Below, one piece after another: positions 1 through 12,507 of a DNA stretch of 64,000 bases. The translations under genes and the position numbers were made by a program. This stretch comes from Ceratobasidium sp. AG-K. Lineage: Eukaryota; Basidiomycota; Agaricomycetes; Cantharellales; Ceratobasidiaceae. Within the stretch, counting starts at the first letter, position 1; the number at the start of each line of letters is the position of its first letter. The stretch is taken from NCBI GenBank assembly GCA_037039685.1, contig JAWNGF010000002.1, positions 1,426,001 through 1,490,000 of the forward strand, written 5' to 3'. The notes below the pieces were generated by a model. It was not told the origin of the DNA, searched no databases, and saw only the letters and a list, made by a program, of their open reading frames with translations.

Positions 1-1033
1 CTTCGGTTTTCTGCCTATTGGACGAATGCATCAGTGCTCCGTGCGGTCGAGCCACCACAGTTGCGATCAATACTCACAAGTCGGCACGTAACCTCTCAAT
101 TTCTGCCCGCATAATACCGTCCGATTTATCCTGACGCCTATCGTCTAGCTGTCGCCGTAAATCTCGTAAATGGGAGGAAACCTCCTCTTTCTCAGCAACG
201 GTATCGTCCTGCTCGTGGTTAGTCACAGTGAACCGCCTTACAACCAGAGACGTCTCACAAAGGCTGTTTGCAGCCTTCGCTGCTCTTCTAACAGCTCCTG
301 ATAGACTTTCTCCAGAGTTTCCTTATCGGCTAGCGCTCTACTACGTTCTAGTTGCATCTGGTAATAATGATCATCACTGGCGAGTAGAGTAAGTGCGACA
401 CGCCTGGCTTGGAGTAACGGTACTTACTCGGTCATAGTAGCATCTCCAGCGCGACGAGTATCCTGTTCGGCGAGCCTCGACATGACCTGACACGCTCCAG
501 TCAGGTTACGGAATCAAGGCACCAAGGGCCCGCGTACCTTTTCAATTGCAGTCATGATCGCGCGTTGGTCCGCTTGCGGGAGTTTCTGAATACCGACAAT
601 GACCTCCGTGTTCTTCTTGCCATGGACCGCAATTGCAATTGTCAGCCGACACAGCGTGAGTGTTTGGACAACATCATGGCTCTGAGCGATCGCCTGCAAG
701 TCAGGGACCTCGAGTCCGGTCGTTGGCCGCTGAAGGACGTCGGTAAAGTATTGGTTCATTAGACGAAAGAGGCGCTTGAGCTGGCTGAATCGTATGACCC
801 AGTTTTCTGAGCCTTGTGAACGTGGTGGGTTACGAAAGTATTCCTCGTCGCTACGCGTTTAATAAGTAGCGGGTAGGTGTGTATTCAGAGAGAACTAACA
901 CTTGAGAAAGAACCTCAAATAGAATAGTGCCATCGTCAAGGTCGGCGAGAGACGTGACCGTTCGCGACAGCTGGAATAGGGATAACCATGAGATGAACGC
1001 CTGGCTTTCTTGCTGAATATCTTGGTGCGGCAT
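1..1033 (-). CDS. HOOK-family microtubule/dynein adaptor, N-terminal part (cut by window edge)
   Basis: Hook proteins link endosomes and other cargo to dynein on microtubules. The first exon (from about 1033) begins MPHQDIQQESQAFISW and continues into a calponin-homology-like Hook domain (DLDDGTILFEVLSQV). After an intron, the reverse strand near 840-520 reads YFRNPPRSQGSENWVIRF and then the Hook-type segment ending QADQRAIMTAIEKV. Further towards the edge (about 60-240 on the forward axis) lies a highly charged coiled-coil stretch (EKEEVSSHLRDLRRQLDDR), as expected after the Hook domain. The 3' part, including most of the coiled coil and the cargo-binding tail, lies outside the window. At least three introns interrupt the visible part. 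Family assignment rests on my recognition of the domain pattern; orthology to a specific fungal HookA is inference. Confidence 0.8.
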
Positions 1034-1519
1034 CGTGCTACCTTCAGGTGTCAGTTGGCCTCTAGTAGATGTTCAGCTAGTATTTCACTACGGGTCGCGA
1101 CGACACTCGCCTAATATGCAACCTCGCTCAGCGAGCAGCGCGTTTCCAATCCGTCGATAGCCAAAATGATTCAATAATGGGGTATAGAGTGACTTAATCT
1201 AAGAATAAAGTCGGGTTTGACGAGAAGAAGCCTTGAACAGACGGTATATGTCGAGTTCACCCCGACGGCCTGGTCGCGGCGCGAATCACGAGAAGGGTGC
1301 CTAGCGCCGGGCGTTTGAGGGCCATTAATTACGCAAGCTAGCTAGCCATCACCGCCAGACACACAATTTGCAGAACCAAAAACCCAGAGATCTATGCAGA
1401 AAATTGACTACCTTGGTAACGATAAAATATATACATGCACCGCGTCTCTCCGCCGCACTGGGGATAGGCATATGAAACAGACCGCTATGAGTAGAAACGC
1501 AACCAACTATGGAGCGAGA
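1034..1519. other. Intergenic, HOOK promoter side / striatin 3' flank
   Basis: No convincing coding potential. It separates the end of the striatin gene from the HOOK start codon, both on the minus strand, so it should hold the striatin terminator region and the HOOK promoter. I see no recognisable motif or repeat. Confidence 0.5.
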
Positions 1520-4507
1520 TCATGACGAGTAAATTTTGACCACACCGTCCGCACCGGCGCTCGCAATGAACGGCATGCTTGGGTGGAACTGGACATCGAG
1601 CGTACCCTCATTACTCTTTTCACGGTGCGCGTTGAGTTCTTGCACACATGTCTTGGAACCGAGGATATCCCAGAACCTGATCGAGCCGTCATGGCTTCCA
1701 CTGACCAAGGAGAACCCAGTAGTGTCGATGGATAAGGCAGTCACAGTGTCCAGGTGGGCCAGCATGGAGTGTTGACATTCACCTAAAAAAAACATTAGAA
1801 TACCAGCTATATTCCCTGTACGATTCCACATACCCGTAGTAACATCAAATATCCTAATGTACTTGTCCTCGTGCGCAGAAACAAGCAGAGGCATCGTAGG
1901 ATGCGATGCAATAGCGTTGATCTGAGTCTCCGGCGTGCCGTCTGATAACGAGGTAAGCACGCGTATTTCCAGTTGGCGCAACCACTCACCATAAGTCTCA
2001 TCGGTCGCCAGCCTTGCCAACTCCTTTCCACTCTCGACATCAAACACCTTGACAATGCAATTCACATACGCAACTGCAACCTTTTTCAAGTCGGTCTTGA
2101 TGCCCTCGACCGCCACCACTGGCACCGTCTCCTCTTGCTCCGCATCGGTGCCATTATAGCCCCAGCTAAGCCGGAGATTGCCTCCCTTGTCCGAGACCTC
2201 CCACACCTTCACCATACCATCTGCACTTCCGCTGGCAAGCCACGTGCCATCGCGCACAAGAGCAAGCCCCCAAACGACATCAGTGTGACCGATGAGTTCT
2301 CCTCGGAAGTAGCTTGGGTCAAAGGCCGCATATGGCTGCAACGACTCTGGAGGGAACGACCAGATCCGGATGGAAGCGTCCATAGACGCGGAGAACAGAA
2401 GTCCTTGCACTGAAGCAACGAGGCGCGTGATCGCAGCGGTGTGTCCGCGCAACGTCATCTGCGGTTCAATGTCTATCGTCTGCTGAACTTGGCGGCTTTA
2501 TGATCGGTCAGTAAACGGTTATACATTCGTGTAATGAGACACTTACGAGTTGGAGGTTAGCGCAGTCGGATCAAGTCGCCATATCTTAATAGTGAAATCG
2601 TCGCCTCCGCTCGCCAAACACATCTCATTCGGGTGAAACGCAACAGCTCGAACCGCGTCGAGATGACTAAATAGATCAATGAGATTCGCGTGTTCACAGC
2701 GCGCCCGAGTGTCACTCACTTTCGAAGCGTCTTGCGGGTCTTCCACACTTTTGCCTTGTCCTCGCTTTCCTCCATCGACCCCACGCTATCTAAATCATCA
2801 GCCTCGAACTCATCCTTCAGGGAGAGGTTTTCGAGGCCGGTGCCAGCGGCTCCAGATCTCACCGCCTCGTCATGGGCTTCTTGTAGTCGTTTCTTCCACT
2901 CTCCCTGATCGTCGGGGCGGAAGATGGCCGTGACTAGGTTGCGATCACCAGAGAACATGCCCCCAAGCCCACCGTCACTCTTAGCGATGGGTTCCGAAGT
3001 ATCCTGCGGCGCGATATCCGATGCCAATTCCTGCTGGTCAAGGTGACGCTCTCCTTCCCGCTCGGGCTCGGGCTCATCCAAGGGGATTGGGGCCAAAGGC
3101 TCCTCATCGTCCATGGCAGAATCGACTGATTCCTGAGGATCCTCAGAGCCAGGCTCGAGGGCGCTTTTCGCTCCCTTTGAATCAGCAAGCGGGTCACGCG
3201 GAGGACCAACGTTCTCGGGCATGGGGCTAGGCTCGAGACCGCCATTCAAGAGCGAAAATTCTTTGCCGACCTCGGATACAAGCTTGCGGGGTCGACCATT
3301 GAAACCAATGGTATCTGTGTTGCCACCGCGCTGATTCGGGTCGCTCATTGCAGGGATGGAAGGGAACGAAGGGAGATTTGGCAGAGCGACAGCCAAAGGC
3401 TGGCCGAGTGACTGAGACGATTGGGACTGCTGTTGCTGCTGCTGTAAACCACCTTGTTGATGCTGGCCTTCAGGTTGTGACATATTTTGCGCATTCGTGC
3501 CGACCAAAGTAGATGTTGGACCAAGGGTAACTAAAGGACGATTGGGGAGTGGGTTGACAGCCTGGGGAGACGTAAGGTAGTTGACTTCCTGGAGGCACTG
3601 CTTGAGATATTCCTTGCTACGTGCCCGAGACTTGGGATCGCGGCCAGTCATCTTTGTACCCAGAATATTAGTCGCGGAGTGCTGCGAGGTGAGGCCATTA
3701 AAGCCAGCAATGGATTGCGGTCGCGAGTTGGGCAAGCCTGGGACCGAGGGTGCCCCTGTACGTCCTTCTGCTGGTAGCTGGATGTCTGTGCTTTATGTAA
3801 GTACATTGTACGCATATAGGAGTCATCCAGATCCAAGTACCTTCGCTGCGTGGGGAACTGGATCCGCTCCCCTCTTTTAGAGGTGCGGGATCGTCCTCTT
3901 TTCGAAGCGAGGCAACCTTGTTTGCAAGGGCGGCTGGTTGGTTGACCTGCTTTGTCCTTTTCTAATTTGTCAACGGGGGCAATAATCACCCGACACGTCA
4001 CTCGCACCTCTCGACCTTGAGGGCATACTCGAGCATCTTTATACGCCGAGTCCAGTCCATCTTGAGGTTGTCAAAAGACCTCCTCTCGCCTTCGAGCAGA
4101 GCGATACGCGCCTACGCGTGACAACGCATAACTTGAGATTACCCAAAAACGCGACGATAGTTGAATAAATCGCTCACCCGCATCTCGGCTCGTTCAATCT
4201 CCCACTCATTTCTCTCTCGCTCGTACCTGCGCCATTCGGATTGGAGATAGTGGAGGACGCTCGCAAGGGACATATCCTGGCCGTTGGGGGGAGGGCCTCC
4301 TCCAGCGCCGTTTTGAGGACCAAACTGGCCCTGCTGGCCTTGGTGCTGCTGCTGCTGCAGGCCGTGCTGCTGTTGCTGTTGCTGTTGTTGCTGCTGATGC
4401 TGCTGCTGGGCAAGGAGGTGTTGCTGTTGCTGCTGGTGCATTTGGTTCTGCTGCATTTGCTGCTCGCGTCCACCCATCATGGCGGATGGCATATAATGTC
4501 CGAGCAT
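1520..4507 (-). CDS. Striatin-family STRIPAK scaffold (WD40 protein)
   Basis: Striatins are the B''' regulatory subunits of PP2A and the scaffold of the STRIPAK complex; in fungi they control hyphal fusion and fruiting. Order: Gln-rich N-terminus (long poly-Q), then the striatin motif LASVLHYLQSEWRRYERERN, an amphipathic/calmodulin-binding-like exon near 4113-4010 (MDWTRRIKMLEYALKVER), a low-complexity linker with a second Q-rich patch near 3430, an acidic region, and a C-terminal WD40 propeller beginning at HLDAVRAVAFHPNEMCLASG near 2660 and running to KIYSS at the stop (1520). Junctions that restore frame include an intron of about 60 nt near 2730-2670 joining the acidic region to the first WD repeat. 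At least six exons. Domain order matches animal and yeast striatins. The ATG at 4507 is the first in frame with the Q-rich exon; a further upstream exon cannot be excluded. Confidence 0.9.
4340..4470 (-). repeat. CAG/CTG-rich poly-glutamine tract in striatin exon 1
   Basis: Imperfect CAG/CAA trinucleotide run encoding mostly glutamine with some His and Leu on the minus strand. Read on the plus strand it gives a spurious Leu-rich reading frame. It is likely length-polymorphic. A shorter poly-Q patch lies near 3425-3450 in the same gene. Confidence 0.85.
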
Positions 4508-4935
4508 CGCAATGCGCTATGCAGGAAGAAGGTGGCTAAGAGTCACAGGGTCGTAGTCGTGGTCGTAGTCGTACTCCGTGACGCGCTTGCCTATGCTCAG
4601 CCACACTTTGCGTTTGTGTGTCCATCCAGCTTATTTCCATTTTCCGATAATTACACCACACGACACGAATGGCCCTACAAAAAAGCCGATTTACACCGAC
4701 AAACCTCACCCTCACTTGCTCTACAGTACGTGATAATTTAAGCTTATATTTTACTTGCATTTCTCGGAGTATTCCGGTATTCGACGTCACAACTTGTGTG
4801 TCCATCGAGGCTTCAACGTGAACCACACGCGCAGATTGTCAACTAGGCCCCAAGGGGTATCGACTCGACCAGCAGATAGGCACAAACTCGGCGAGACCTA
4901 TATTGAGCGAGTTTATTCGCCAATCTAAAACGAGC
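4508..4935. other. Intergenic, striatin upstream region
   Basis: Lies between the striatin start and the stop codon of the next minus-strand gene. It contains a GTCGTA/GTAGTC-like short repeat near 4550-4575. No coding potential supported. Confidence 0.4.
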
Positions 4936-7343
4936 CTACTTGGCTGTCGAACCAAACACCACAGGACCAACGATCTCCCAGGGCGCATCTTTAGAGCCTG
5001 ATCCAGCAACAGCCCGGAGCTCGGTAAGAACCGTTGGAGAACCAAGATCTAACAGAACGCGAAACATGGAACTCTTGTTGTCCGAGTCTGGACCATTGGC
5101 TGTCTCCTCGCAGCTGACTACAGCCGCATTTACCCAGGACTGACCATGGTTTCGAACCGAGTAGGTCATCCTCTTGACGTTTTCTGAGAATTCCGGCCCT
5201 ACTGTCCACCCTAATGTTATTGTGGACAACATTTTCTCTTCAAGAAAATCGAAGGATAACCATTGCCCTTCTCGACAACCTAGGTTGGAGCGTATAAACT
5301 CAAATATTGCCTAGACAAGAAATAGCACACTTACCGCCCGGGCTCTTAAAGGCGGTATATGAGACCCGATCGCACATGTTTGAGAAAGCGTAATGCACAT
5401 AATGGTGTATGCCGGCGTCTCCCAACGCGTTTCGCCGACTGGTATCGGCAGAGTGCAGGTCCCTCGCATTCGCGCCGGCTCAAGAACGCCTGTAGGGAGC
5501 ATAGGGATGTTCGTCGACCACACACCATCTTGGGCACCTCCGTGCATAGGCGCACGTGTAATGAACTCCTCCTCTAGAGCAGATGCATTGTCGACGATGG
5601 TGAAGCTGTTGGTTGGAAATAGCTCGCGATTATGTATCTGTTCAAGGTACTCCTCGGCGATTTTCTGAAACGGATGTAAAAAAAGAAACACCGTTCCAAA
5701 GAAAGTGCGCTCACCACGTAATGCCAATTTCGCGCATCTCCTTCCAGTCCCACAGTAAATGCGACGTCTTCCCCCGCTGTAAGGTGCACTCCAGGGTCCA
5801 TCCATATCTCCGCGCGGCGATTAAGCAAAATAGAGAAGAAGTTGTCCGCCATTTTCATAACGTCGTCTCGGTTGGAGCTGACTGATCGCAACAGGTCGAT
5901 AAACGACCGCGCATGCTCTTTTCTCAAGAGAGTTCCATGTCCCAGCCAAGCAAATGAAATAACCCGTCCTCCGAATGTGCGAGTGCGAATGGTGGTTGAC
6001 AAATGTTCATGAGGTGGTAAAAGGTGGATCGGATGGTCGGTGCTATGTAACCTCGTGTACTTTCGTAGGGCTCTAATGGCTTCGGCAGAAACAAGATAGT
6101 CATCATCCTAGTAGCCTAATAAGTTGTGCCTAAATAAAACCGAGTGTCGCCGTTACTCACCTGAACGAGGCACCAATCAGTTGCTGCATCGATACATGCC
6201 AGAAATCGGGCTTGAAAGTACAGATTCTCGGATGAGTTGATGATCTTTAACGTCCCGTTGGGAGCCTTTGCCTCTACAAAGTCCTATTTCTCTAACGTCG
6301 GTCCGTATGACACCGGTCGTCAGTGATCACAAACGCTTACCTGGAGCGAGAGCTTCTGTGGAGAGTTGTTCCAAACCACAACATGAGATATTGTATGGCG
6401 GAGCGATGAGCTACAGAGGTGTGCTACAATCTTCTTCACGTTCTCTAATCGGGCCCAGTTCAACACAACAGCAGTAACGTCTGCACCACACAAGCTCGTT
6501 GACATCTGTAGTGCCAAGGGATACAGGAAGCCTGAGACCGCGAACCCAGCTGTGTTCGTCACGTGGCACTATATAGTACCATCGTTATCTAGCGTCATCT
6601 GTCATACTAGGCAATCCGGAAACCCCTGGAAATGCCAGCCCGCGCATGTTGCCAGGTTGTACCAAAATTCGCTTGCAGCATAACGCAGGCGGCAAGACTC
6701 ATTTACTTGACTCGTTGGCGAGGCCGCCGTAATAGTTGGTGGTAGCTCCAAGTCCGTTGTGACAGCATTGACGCCATTGAGGCCTTGTTGGCGCTTTGAG
6801 CTCGACGCGTGTGTAGATAGGATGTCGGTGGATCCCGAAGTGCGCTTGCGAGTGGACGAGGAGCTGGCTCTGTTCGTCGGCGAGCGCCAATGCTGCATAT
6901 GGTCATATACAGTTTTAAATTAGTGTTCTGCAATAGTTTGTGTTAAAAGTGTCTAACCTTCTCGGGAAGCAGATGCACTTCCTCCCGGGGGTTGATTGCT
7001 GGGGATCGAACTCGCAGGGTTGGAGAGGTTGTAATGGATAAGCAACTTTAATTAAGTAGTTGGTGAGTTCAAACACGCTTGCATACATACACAAACACAT
7101 CCATACTTTGGCTAAATTGTGTTGTCTGCAAGTATGCTCCGGTGCGAAGTTCCCAGCTAGGAGAGCAGATGAAGGTGACCACGCCACAGTAGGACGCGAA
7201 TGAATGGGGCAGAAAAGACCTGAAACGCATTGGTGGCATGGCAGGCTCATTGCACAAGTGGGAACCAAGTAAATGAGCAAAAATAATAATAGAGAAAAAT
7301 CGGGCGAAGTCCAGGGAGACTGCTCATAGTCCTCTCTTGCCAT
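4936..7343 (-). CDS. Type II membrane-like glycosyltransferase with DXD motif
   Basis: The central exons resemble a GT-A fold glycosyltransferase of the exostosin/GT64-like kind: VTAVVLNWARLENVKKIVAH, then VVVWNNSP, then CLVQDDDYLV, whose DDD is the expected metal/nucleotide-sugar binding DXD (near 6110-6170). Downstream are FGGRVISFAWLGHG, MADNFFSILLNRRAEIWMDP and RNALGDAGIHHYVHYAFSNM. The last exon (5260-4936) reads QWLSFDFLEEKMLSTITLGW and onward to FGSTAK stop, a beta-rich tail that could be a discoidin-like domain (weak guess). The 5' part is uncertain: an exon from an ATG at 7343 encodes a hydrophobic anchor (SLLLFLLIYLVPTCAM), then Ser/Thr-rich stem-like sequence. Going from VLEPAR into ARDLHSADT near 5470 needs either a poorly matching intron or a one-base change. 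Donor and acceptor sugars are unknown. Confidence 0.6.
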
Positions 7344-8047
7344 GCTAGGTCGACTTTATGTTTTGGGGCGCATCCATTCGGCCGATATAAACCAGGAAAA
7401 TGATATGTTTATCGCAGATAGTACATGCGGAACACGAACTTATCGACCAATCAACATTGGCCGAGCACGCAGTTCTGTCGTAGCTGCTGTCTTTGTAGCT
7501 GTTGGGAGCATATAGGCACCATCGCCTTTGTCGGCGTTGCGGCCGTTCGTAATAAAGATGGTTATATGAACCCATTTTTGGTAGATGGATGGGGTGGCGA
7601 GCCGACAATCAATTAATCTCACACTGCATAAGACTGCCAAGGGCTGATTCAATCTAAATCAAGTGCATAAACCATGCGTTGCCTTTACTTATCAGTTTTG
7701 CAATAGCAACTCCACAAATGGCATGTGATCCTGTCCCTCGGGGACGGTGCTTATCGATTTCGCGGGACGCCGATGGGACGGTACCGTCAGACCCTTGTCG
7801 CGGCAGCCCTAGTGCAAACCAACGTGTGAATGCAACCACTAGCGGATCCCCCTACACCACAACTTCCTCACCCCTTCACTCGTATGGGAGCAAGCACCTC
7901 CTATCACACCCCGTATGACGTCCAGTTCTCTGTTCGCTGGTCAATGGAAGGCCCGCGGTAATCTCGTTTGACTATCGTATCACTACGCCCTTGTTATAAT
8001 AATTTGCGCGACATACAGGATAACGGGAACGCATAAAACATTCGAAA
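7344..8047. other. Intergenic without supported gene
   Basis: Only short reading frames without recognisable similarity or codon structure. Bounded by the glycosyltransferase 5' end and the 3' end of the Zn2Cys6 regulator, both on the minus strand. Confidence 0.4.
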
Positions 8048-10449
8048 CTAGACGTATATTTGAGATGACGACTCGAGCTGCACAGCTAACTTTCCAGCGT
8101 AATCCCAAGAGCCAGAAGCAGTGTACAATGCTTCAATGCAGTTATGGGCACCATCTAGTGCGCTGGCGCGTGCCGCATCGGCGGTCACAGGCAATTGAAT
8201 AAACTCATTCAGGAACGCCTGGCCAGCCGCAAATATAGCCTATGGACACCTGGTAAGCGAGAGGAGCTAGAGTACTATCCAGGAATGAATTACCTGAACC
8301 AAGTTGTGGGGAAAGAAATGAGGAGGGTGCCATTGAGCGTACAATGCCACTAGTTCAAGGATCTTACGCGCTGCATGATGGTGCTGGTTGGTTGATATGT
8401 CACCTGGCGCTGGAGTACCATCGCGTGAGGCGCTGTAAAAGAGTCGATGGGCCAACAGGATCAACCACCAGTAGCAGATATTGAGTGCAATAACGTGCGA
8501 CAAAGGAGAAATCGCGTTCTCTGGAATCTGCAGTTCCACTGGCAAGCCGTTTAGCCAGTTATCAAGCTTCATTCTTTAAGGTTTCGTAATCAATAATCAC
8601 GAACATATTAAATAAATAATAAATAATAAATAAAATAAACACCTCCAACTTACCGAATACTCGATAATGTCGAACTGCTATATGTCGAGCCATCCTGGGT
8701 TCTGGTCATTTCAAAGCTCCATTAGTTGCGTGACATCAACTTTGAGCTGAAACTTACATTGCTACCACGATATCCTCGCCAATTTGCATCAGCTCGCAGG
8801 TCCGACTAAACACCCGTGCAAGCTGATTGTTACCATGGACGTCGCTGGTTAAGATGAGCCGTGGGATGTTGTGGTACACGTGGTCGCTCCCGAGCCAGGG
8901 GGGTGGAGCATTGGTACGCCTCGAGGGCAGTCCAAAATATCTGTTGCACTCCAAGGCCTTGACATGTTGTGTGTCAGATAACGCACGGACGTGGCCGTAA
9001 AACTGGTTGGTGTACTTACGAGAAGTTTATCTAAATACAAGGAAGGTATAGCCATGGATACAGATGTTCTGACAAACTTTTGTTCATTCACTGACCTTGG
9101 GAGAAAATTGACCAGAAGTTCCAATTGCGTACCATCTCACTTTCACGCGAGGTAGATGGACTCGAGTCGCTTTGCAACAGCTGATCCCTGTTCAGCCCAA
9201 CTGAAGCAAAACTCGGAACATGCTTGTTATTGAACGAATACCGAATCAGCTTACTTGCACAGCGAGCGCGAACGCTCATCCCTATACATAAAGGACACGT
9301 GCGTTTGTGAGTACTTTAGAATTGAAGCGAAGCAATTGACCCCACCCATATACATATACCCTCTGGATAACTCACCACAGCTACAGTAGTAATCGGAAAG
9401 TATAGCGAGAGATTGTACGAGTGTCAAACTAGGACGGTGGAACTCCTCCAACAACAATTGATTAGCGCGTTGGACGAACTTGTCTCTTGTAGCACGCTGC
9501 TTTATCGACGGCTCATCAGAGTATGCGCACGCAAACGCTATTAGGGAGTTGTGCAACAAGGCAGAGTAATGTGTAAAGGAGGAGGAGGGAGCGTGCAGAG
9601 GGTTCTGGGAGAGGGAGCGTAGCATGTCGCTTAGAAACAGTCTCGGGATCAACGTTAGCAGCCAGCAGGTTGAATACTGAAAACATCGGTAAAGAATTTT
9701 GTCGTGCTCCAGTCGTGTCAGTACTTGACCATCGAGATCGGGCAGATGGCGATGCCAGTCGCAAGACAAGCTCTGTTGAACGCTTTCAGCATGCTGTTCT
9801 GGCGGGATAGACGTATTAATGTTGAAGATGTATTGATACGCAGAGTCGATGGAGACTCCGGTTGCTTGATTCGAGCCAACTCCGGCGGCTGTTTGGAGGT
9901 AGTCCTGCTCCCAGTGCTCCGGGGGATGGTGTGTGGTCGCGTCGTACTAAAGTCCAAGCTGAGTAACCAGACGCGACACACTAGGGTTACTCTCACCATC
10001 GGCCGGAATTCAACCGGAGGTAGCGAATCCGCACCGTGGCTTGGTTGGGCATCGACGCTTTTGATAGGTCTCGTTTGCAATTCTCTTATTTCGGCTTCTA
10101 GAACTTTTATCTTTATTCTGAGACTCGCGACGAGTTGCTTGGTAGGGGGGCGATTAGTGTCGGCCTCTGAGCTCCAGGAGCACTTGATATAGGGTTAGGT
10201 CAATATTCGAAGCTGAATACCAAACCCAAGTATCATCGTACCTCATGACCCTGGTGGGTTATCCAGTCTATCAATGTACCAATCAAGCACACAGGGGGTA
10301 ACGATACGTACGTAGAACGCGCATGTACCGCAAGCAGGTTGTTTGCCATCGCATTTGCACCGTTGTCGGCGGCATCCATTACAAGCTCGAGTAGTGTATC
10401 GAGCGCGCTTCTTAGTTGTGTTCGTGCCGGGGGGAGACATGGGTGGCAA
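8048..10449 (-). CDS. Zn2Cys6 fungal transcription factor
   Basis: The N-terminal exon (10449 to about 10310) encodes a basic stretch and a binuclear zinc cluster, RACNGCRRQRCKCDGKQPAC followed by GTC, the DNA-binding domain of the Gal4 class. A linker exon (near 10080-9780) is Ser/Pro-rich. The middle homology region, typical of the fungal_trans domain, is visible at 9760-9380 (LYRCFQYSTCWLL, SLTLVQSLAILSDYY, GYMYMG) and continues through exons near 9280-8850. The C-terminal exons read MKLDNWLNGLPVELQIPENA and AIFAAGQAFLNEFIQLPVTA, ending QLESSSQIYV with the stop at 8048. Target genes are unknown. Many introns; internal exon borders between 9300 and 8600 are uncertain. Confidence 0.8.
8607..8640. 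repeat. AAT-type microsatellite in an intron of the Zn2Cys6 gene
   Basis: Short A/T run built of AATA/AAT units, located between coding exons of the surrounding regulator gene, so presumably intronic. Confidence 0.6.
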
Positions 10450-12507
10450 AGGTGGGTGGTAGCTTGGTCAACCAGTTGCAGCATTTACAATGCACCTCGA
10501 ACAGCTCCGAAAGAGTCCCATTCCGCGTGTTACAACCTTTCGTAAGCATGTATGCAAGCTGAGTGGAAATATGCACGTGAGAGGATGCGTTCATTGACGA
10601 GGCCATTAGTCGCGACGTTCAAGTTAGTCCTGCATGGCTCTTATTTGAGTTTAAAGTAAATAAGTTTGGGCAATGTCACCTGAAGTAAATAGAGAACTCT
10701 GTCTATTACAAGGGGCGTCATGGGGCATGAAGATTAATGCATACTCACATTACTTTGCTCTGCAAGGTCTCCCGATGGATGAATTCAATTTGAATTGGAG
10801 CCTCGCTTTTCTGACACCACAGGCTGCCCTTCCGTATTGGAGGACAGCGTAGACCAACTTTCTCGATAAGAGGAAGCGCAATTGCGAGAAGCAACGCCGT
10901 TCCTCAAGCGCCGATTTGACGGCATGTGACCGTGCGCAGCCCCTGGTTGGCTCATCGACGTCACCAAAATCCTCTGACGCTAACGAGCGCTGGTTTGCTC
11001 ATACGTGCTCACTTGGGTAAAGGAGCACTCAGGAGCACCCGAGTAGCTGTGCAATTGGTGCTCCTATACCTACGCGAGCAAACACAAGCAAATCGGCGCT
11101 CACGAGCCCAAAAGAGAACCGACGGATTTGCTTGAGGAGCAACTTTGTTGGACCCAATTTGCCCGTGGGGTACAGCAATACTGTAACCCAGCGATGGAGC
11201 TCGTAATACTCGCGCTCAGAAACCTCGTCTGTCCGCTCCATGTGACCGAACGGGTCGTAAATTTCCCAGTTCTTGCATATTGTAGGTCGCTATAGAAATC
11301 CCTTGGGTACCTGCCTTGGTTTGCCCGCTACTACTAATTCAATATGAGGCAACATGAGGAACACCGGGGGCGCTCATGAAATAGGTATTTTAATGATCGA
11401 GGGGCAACTATACCCCCTTGAAACAATGGCCAGTAAATTCCGGGAATTAGTTACGGTAGTAAATCTATCTCTAATCCTAGAAAGCATGTGGGTTAGTGAT
11501 TGTCAACAGTCAGGCTCAAGTGAGTTATTATTTATACCGGGTGCCTCCTTGTGCATACGGTTTCTGATTCGCATGAAAGAGCCTTGTATTGTTGGGCGCA
11601 TACAACCACATGAGCTCGGGACGGGCCGATGACAGCTAGTAGCACAGAAATGCATGAGCACAGTTTCGGGTGACAATTTGTTATGTAGCCCTTGGGAGCT
11701 CAAGTAGCGTGGGATTACTCCTGCAACGAGTCTCGCCTGCACCTGAGTGTCTCGAGCCCATGAATAACGCTTGGCTGCTCGCCACTACCAGGCCCGTGCT
11801 ACCTCTATTCTCGGAGTGTGACTACCAATAGACTGTAACGTCTTCTGTTGATGCAGATCGAGGATCCTCTAGCAGCAGACTTATGGTTAATCATCATGCT
11901 CAGCACAACTTATCCGCCCAGTATTTTCAAGTCCAAATGGCAATGGGGTCTTGGTGCTAAGGTGCGCCCCTACTACTAGAACTGAAGGATGCTGCAGTGA
12001 TAATTAAGTGACACGTGTAATTCAAATGTCCACACACACCTAGAATACGAATACACAGAACAATCGTGGCTCAACCGAGTATAATTACCACGGAAATGCA
12101 GCGCCGTTAAGTTGTCACATAATGTTTCCGTTTGTACCGTTTCCATCTTGTAACTACGGTTTCCGCCATGCAGTCTTCCGGATCTACCGTTTTAGTCCCT
12201 CCTCCAAGCTGATTATATTGTTGGGATTTCCGCTCGCTTTTTGTATCAATGTATAACTTTCCCCCTTAAGTTAGGTATTAGGCATTGGGGCGCAGTCGTT
12301 CACAAGATTTAGATCTGATGCTGATCAAACTCAACGATAGACAAGTGTTCGGAACCGCTCAGCGAGCATTACGTCCGCATATCTCACCACAATAATTCTC
12401 ACGACGCCGGTCCCTCTGCAAATACTAGCATGTTCTAATATAGTTCCAAGGATAGTAGACGTAACGATACACGTCTCATGTGTAAAATCGAGAGTGAGGT
12501 AAAGAAG
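10450..12507. other. Roughly 2 kb gene-poor region
   Basis: No supported gene. It holds scattered short reading frames without family resemblance, an imperfect inverted repeat at 10993-11083 and AT-rich stretches. It includes the upstream region of the Zn2Cys6 gene and the 3' flank of SPT16. It could carry a decayed mobile element or a noncoding transcript, but nothing in the sequence proves either. Confidence 0.4.
10993..11083. repeat. Imperfect inverted repeat (hairpin-capable)
   Basis: Outer arms GTTTGCTC (10993-11000) and GAGCAAAC (11076-11083) and inner arms AGGAGCACC (11031-11039) and GGTGCTCCT (11057-11065) are perfect complements in nested order. A related GGAGCAC unit repeats just before the inner arm. 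Together they could form an imperfect stem-loop. It may be a MITE-like remnant or a chance structure; I did not identify target-site duplications. Confidence 0.5.

Noticed and set aside
1..1033. Functional link between HOOK and striatin genes because they are adjacent
   Set aside because: Both touch intracellular transport and signalling, but adjacency of two genes alone is weak evidence and no shared regulatory element was seen.
4241..4741. Plus-strand Leu-rich hydrophobic frame
   Set aside because: It is the antisense of the striatin poly-Gln CAG repeat.
11029..11241. Minus-strand 70-codon frame
   Set aside because: Overlaps the inverted repeat and has no family resemblance or splice context.
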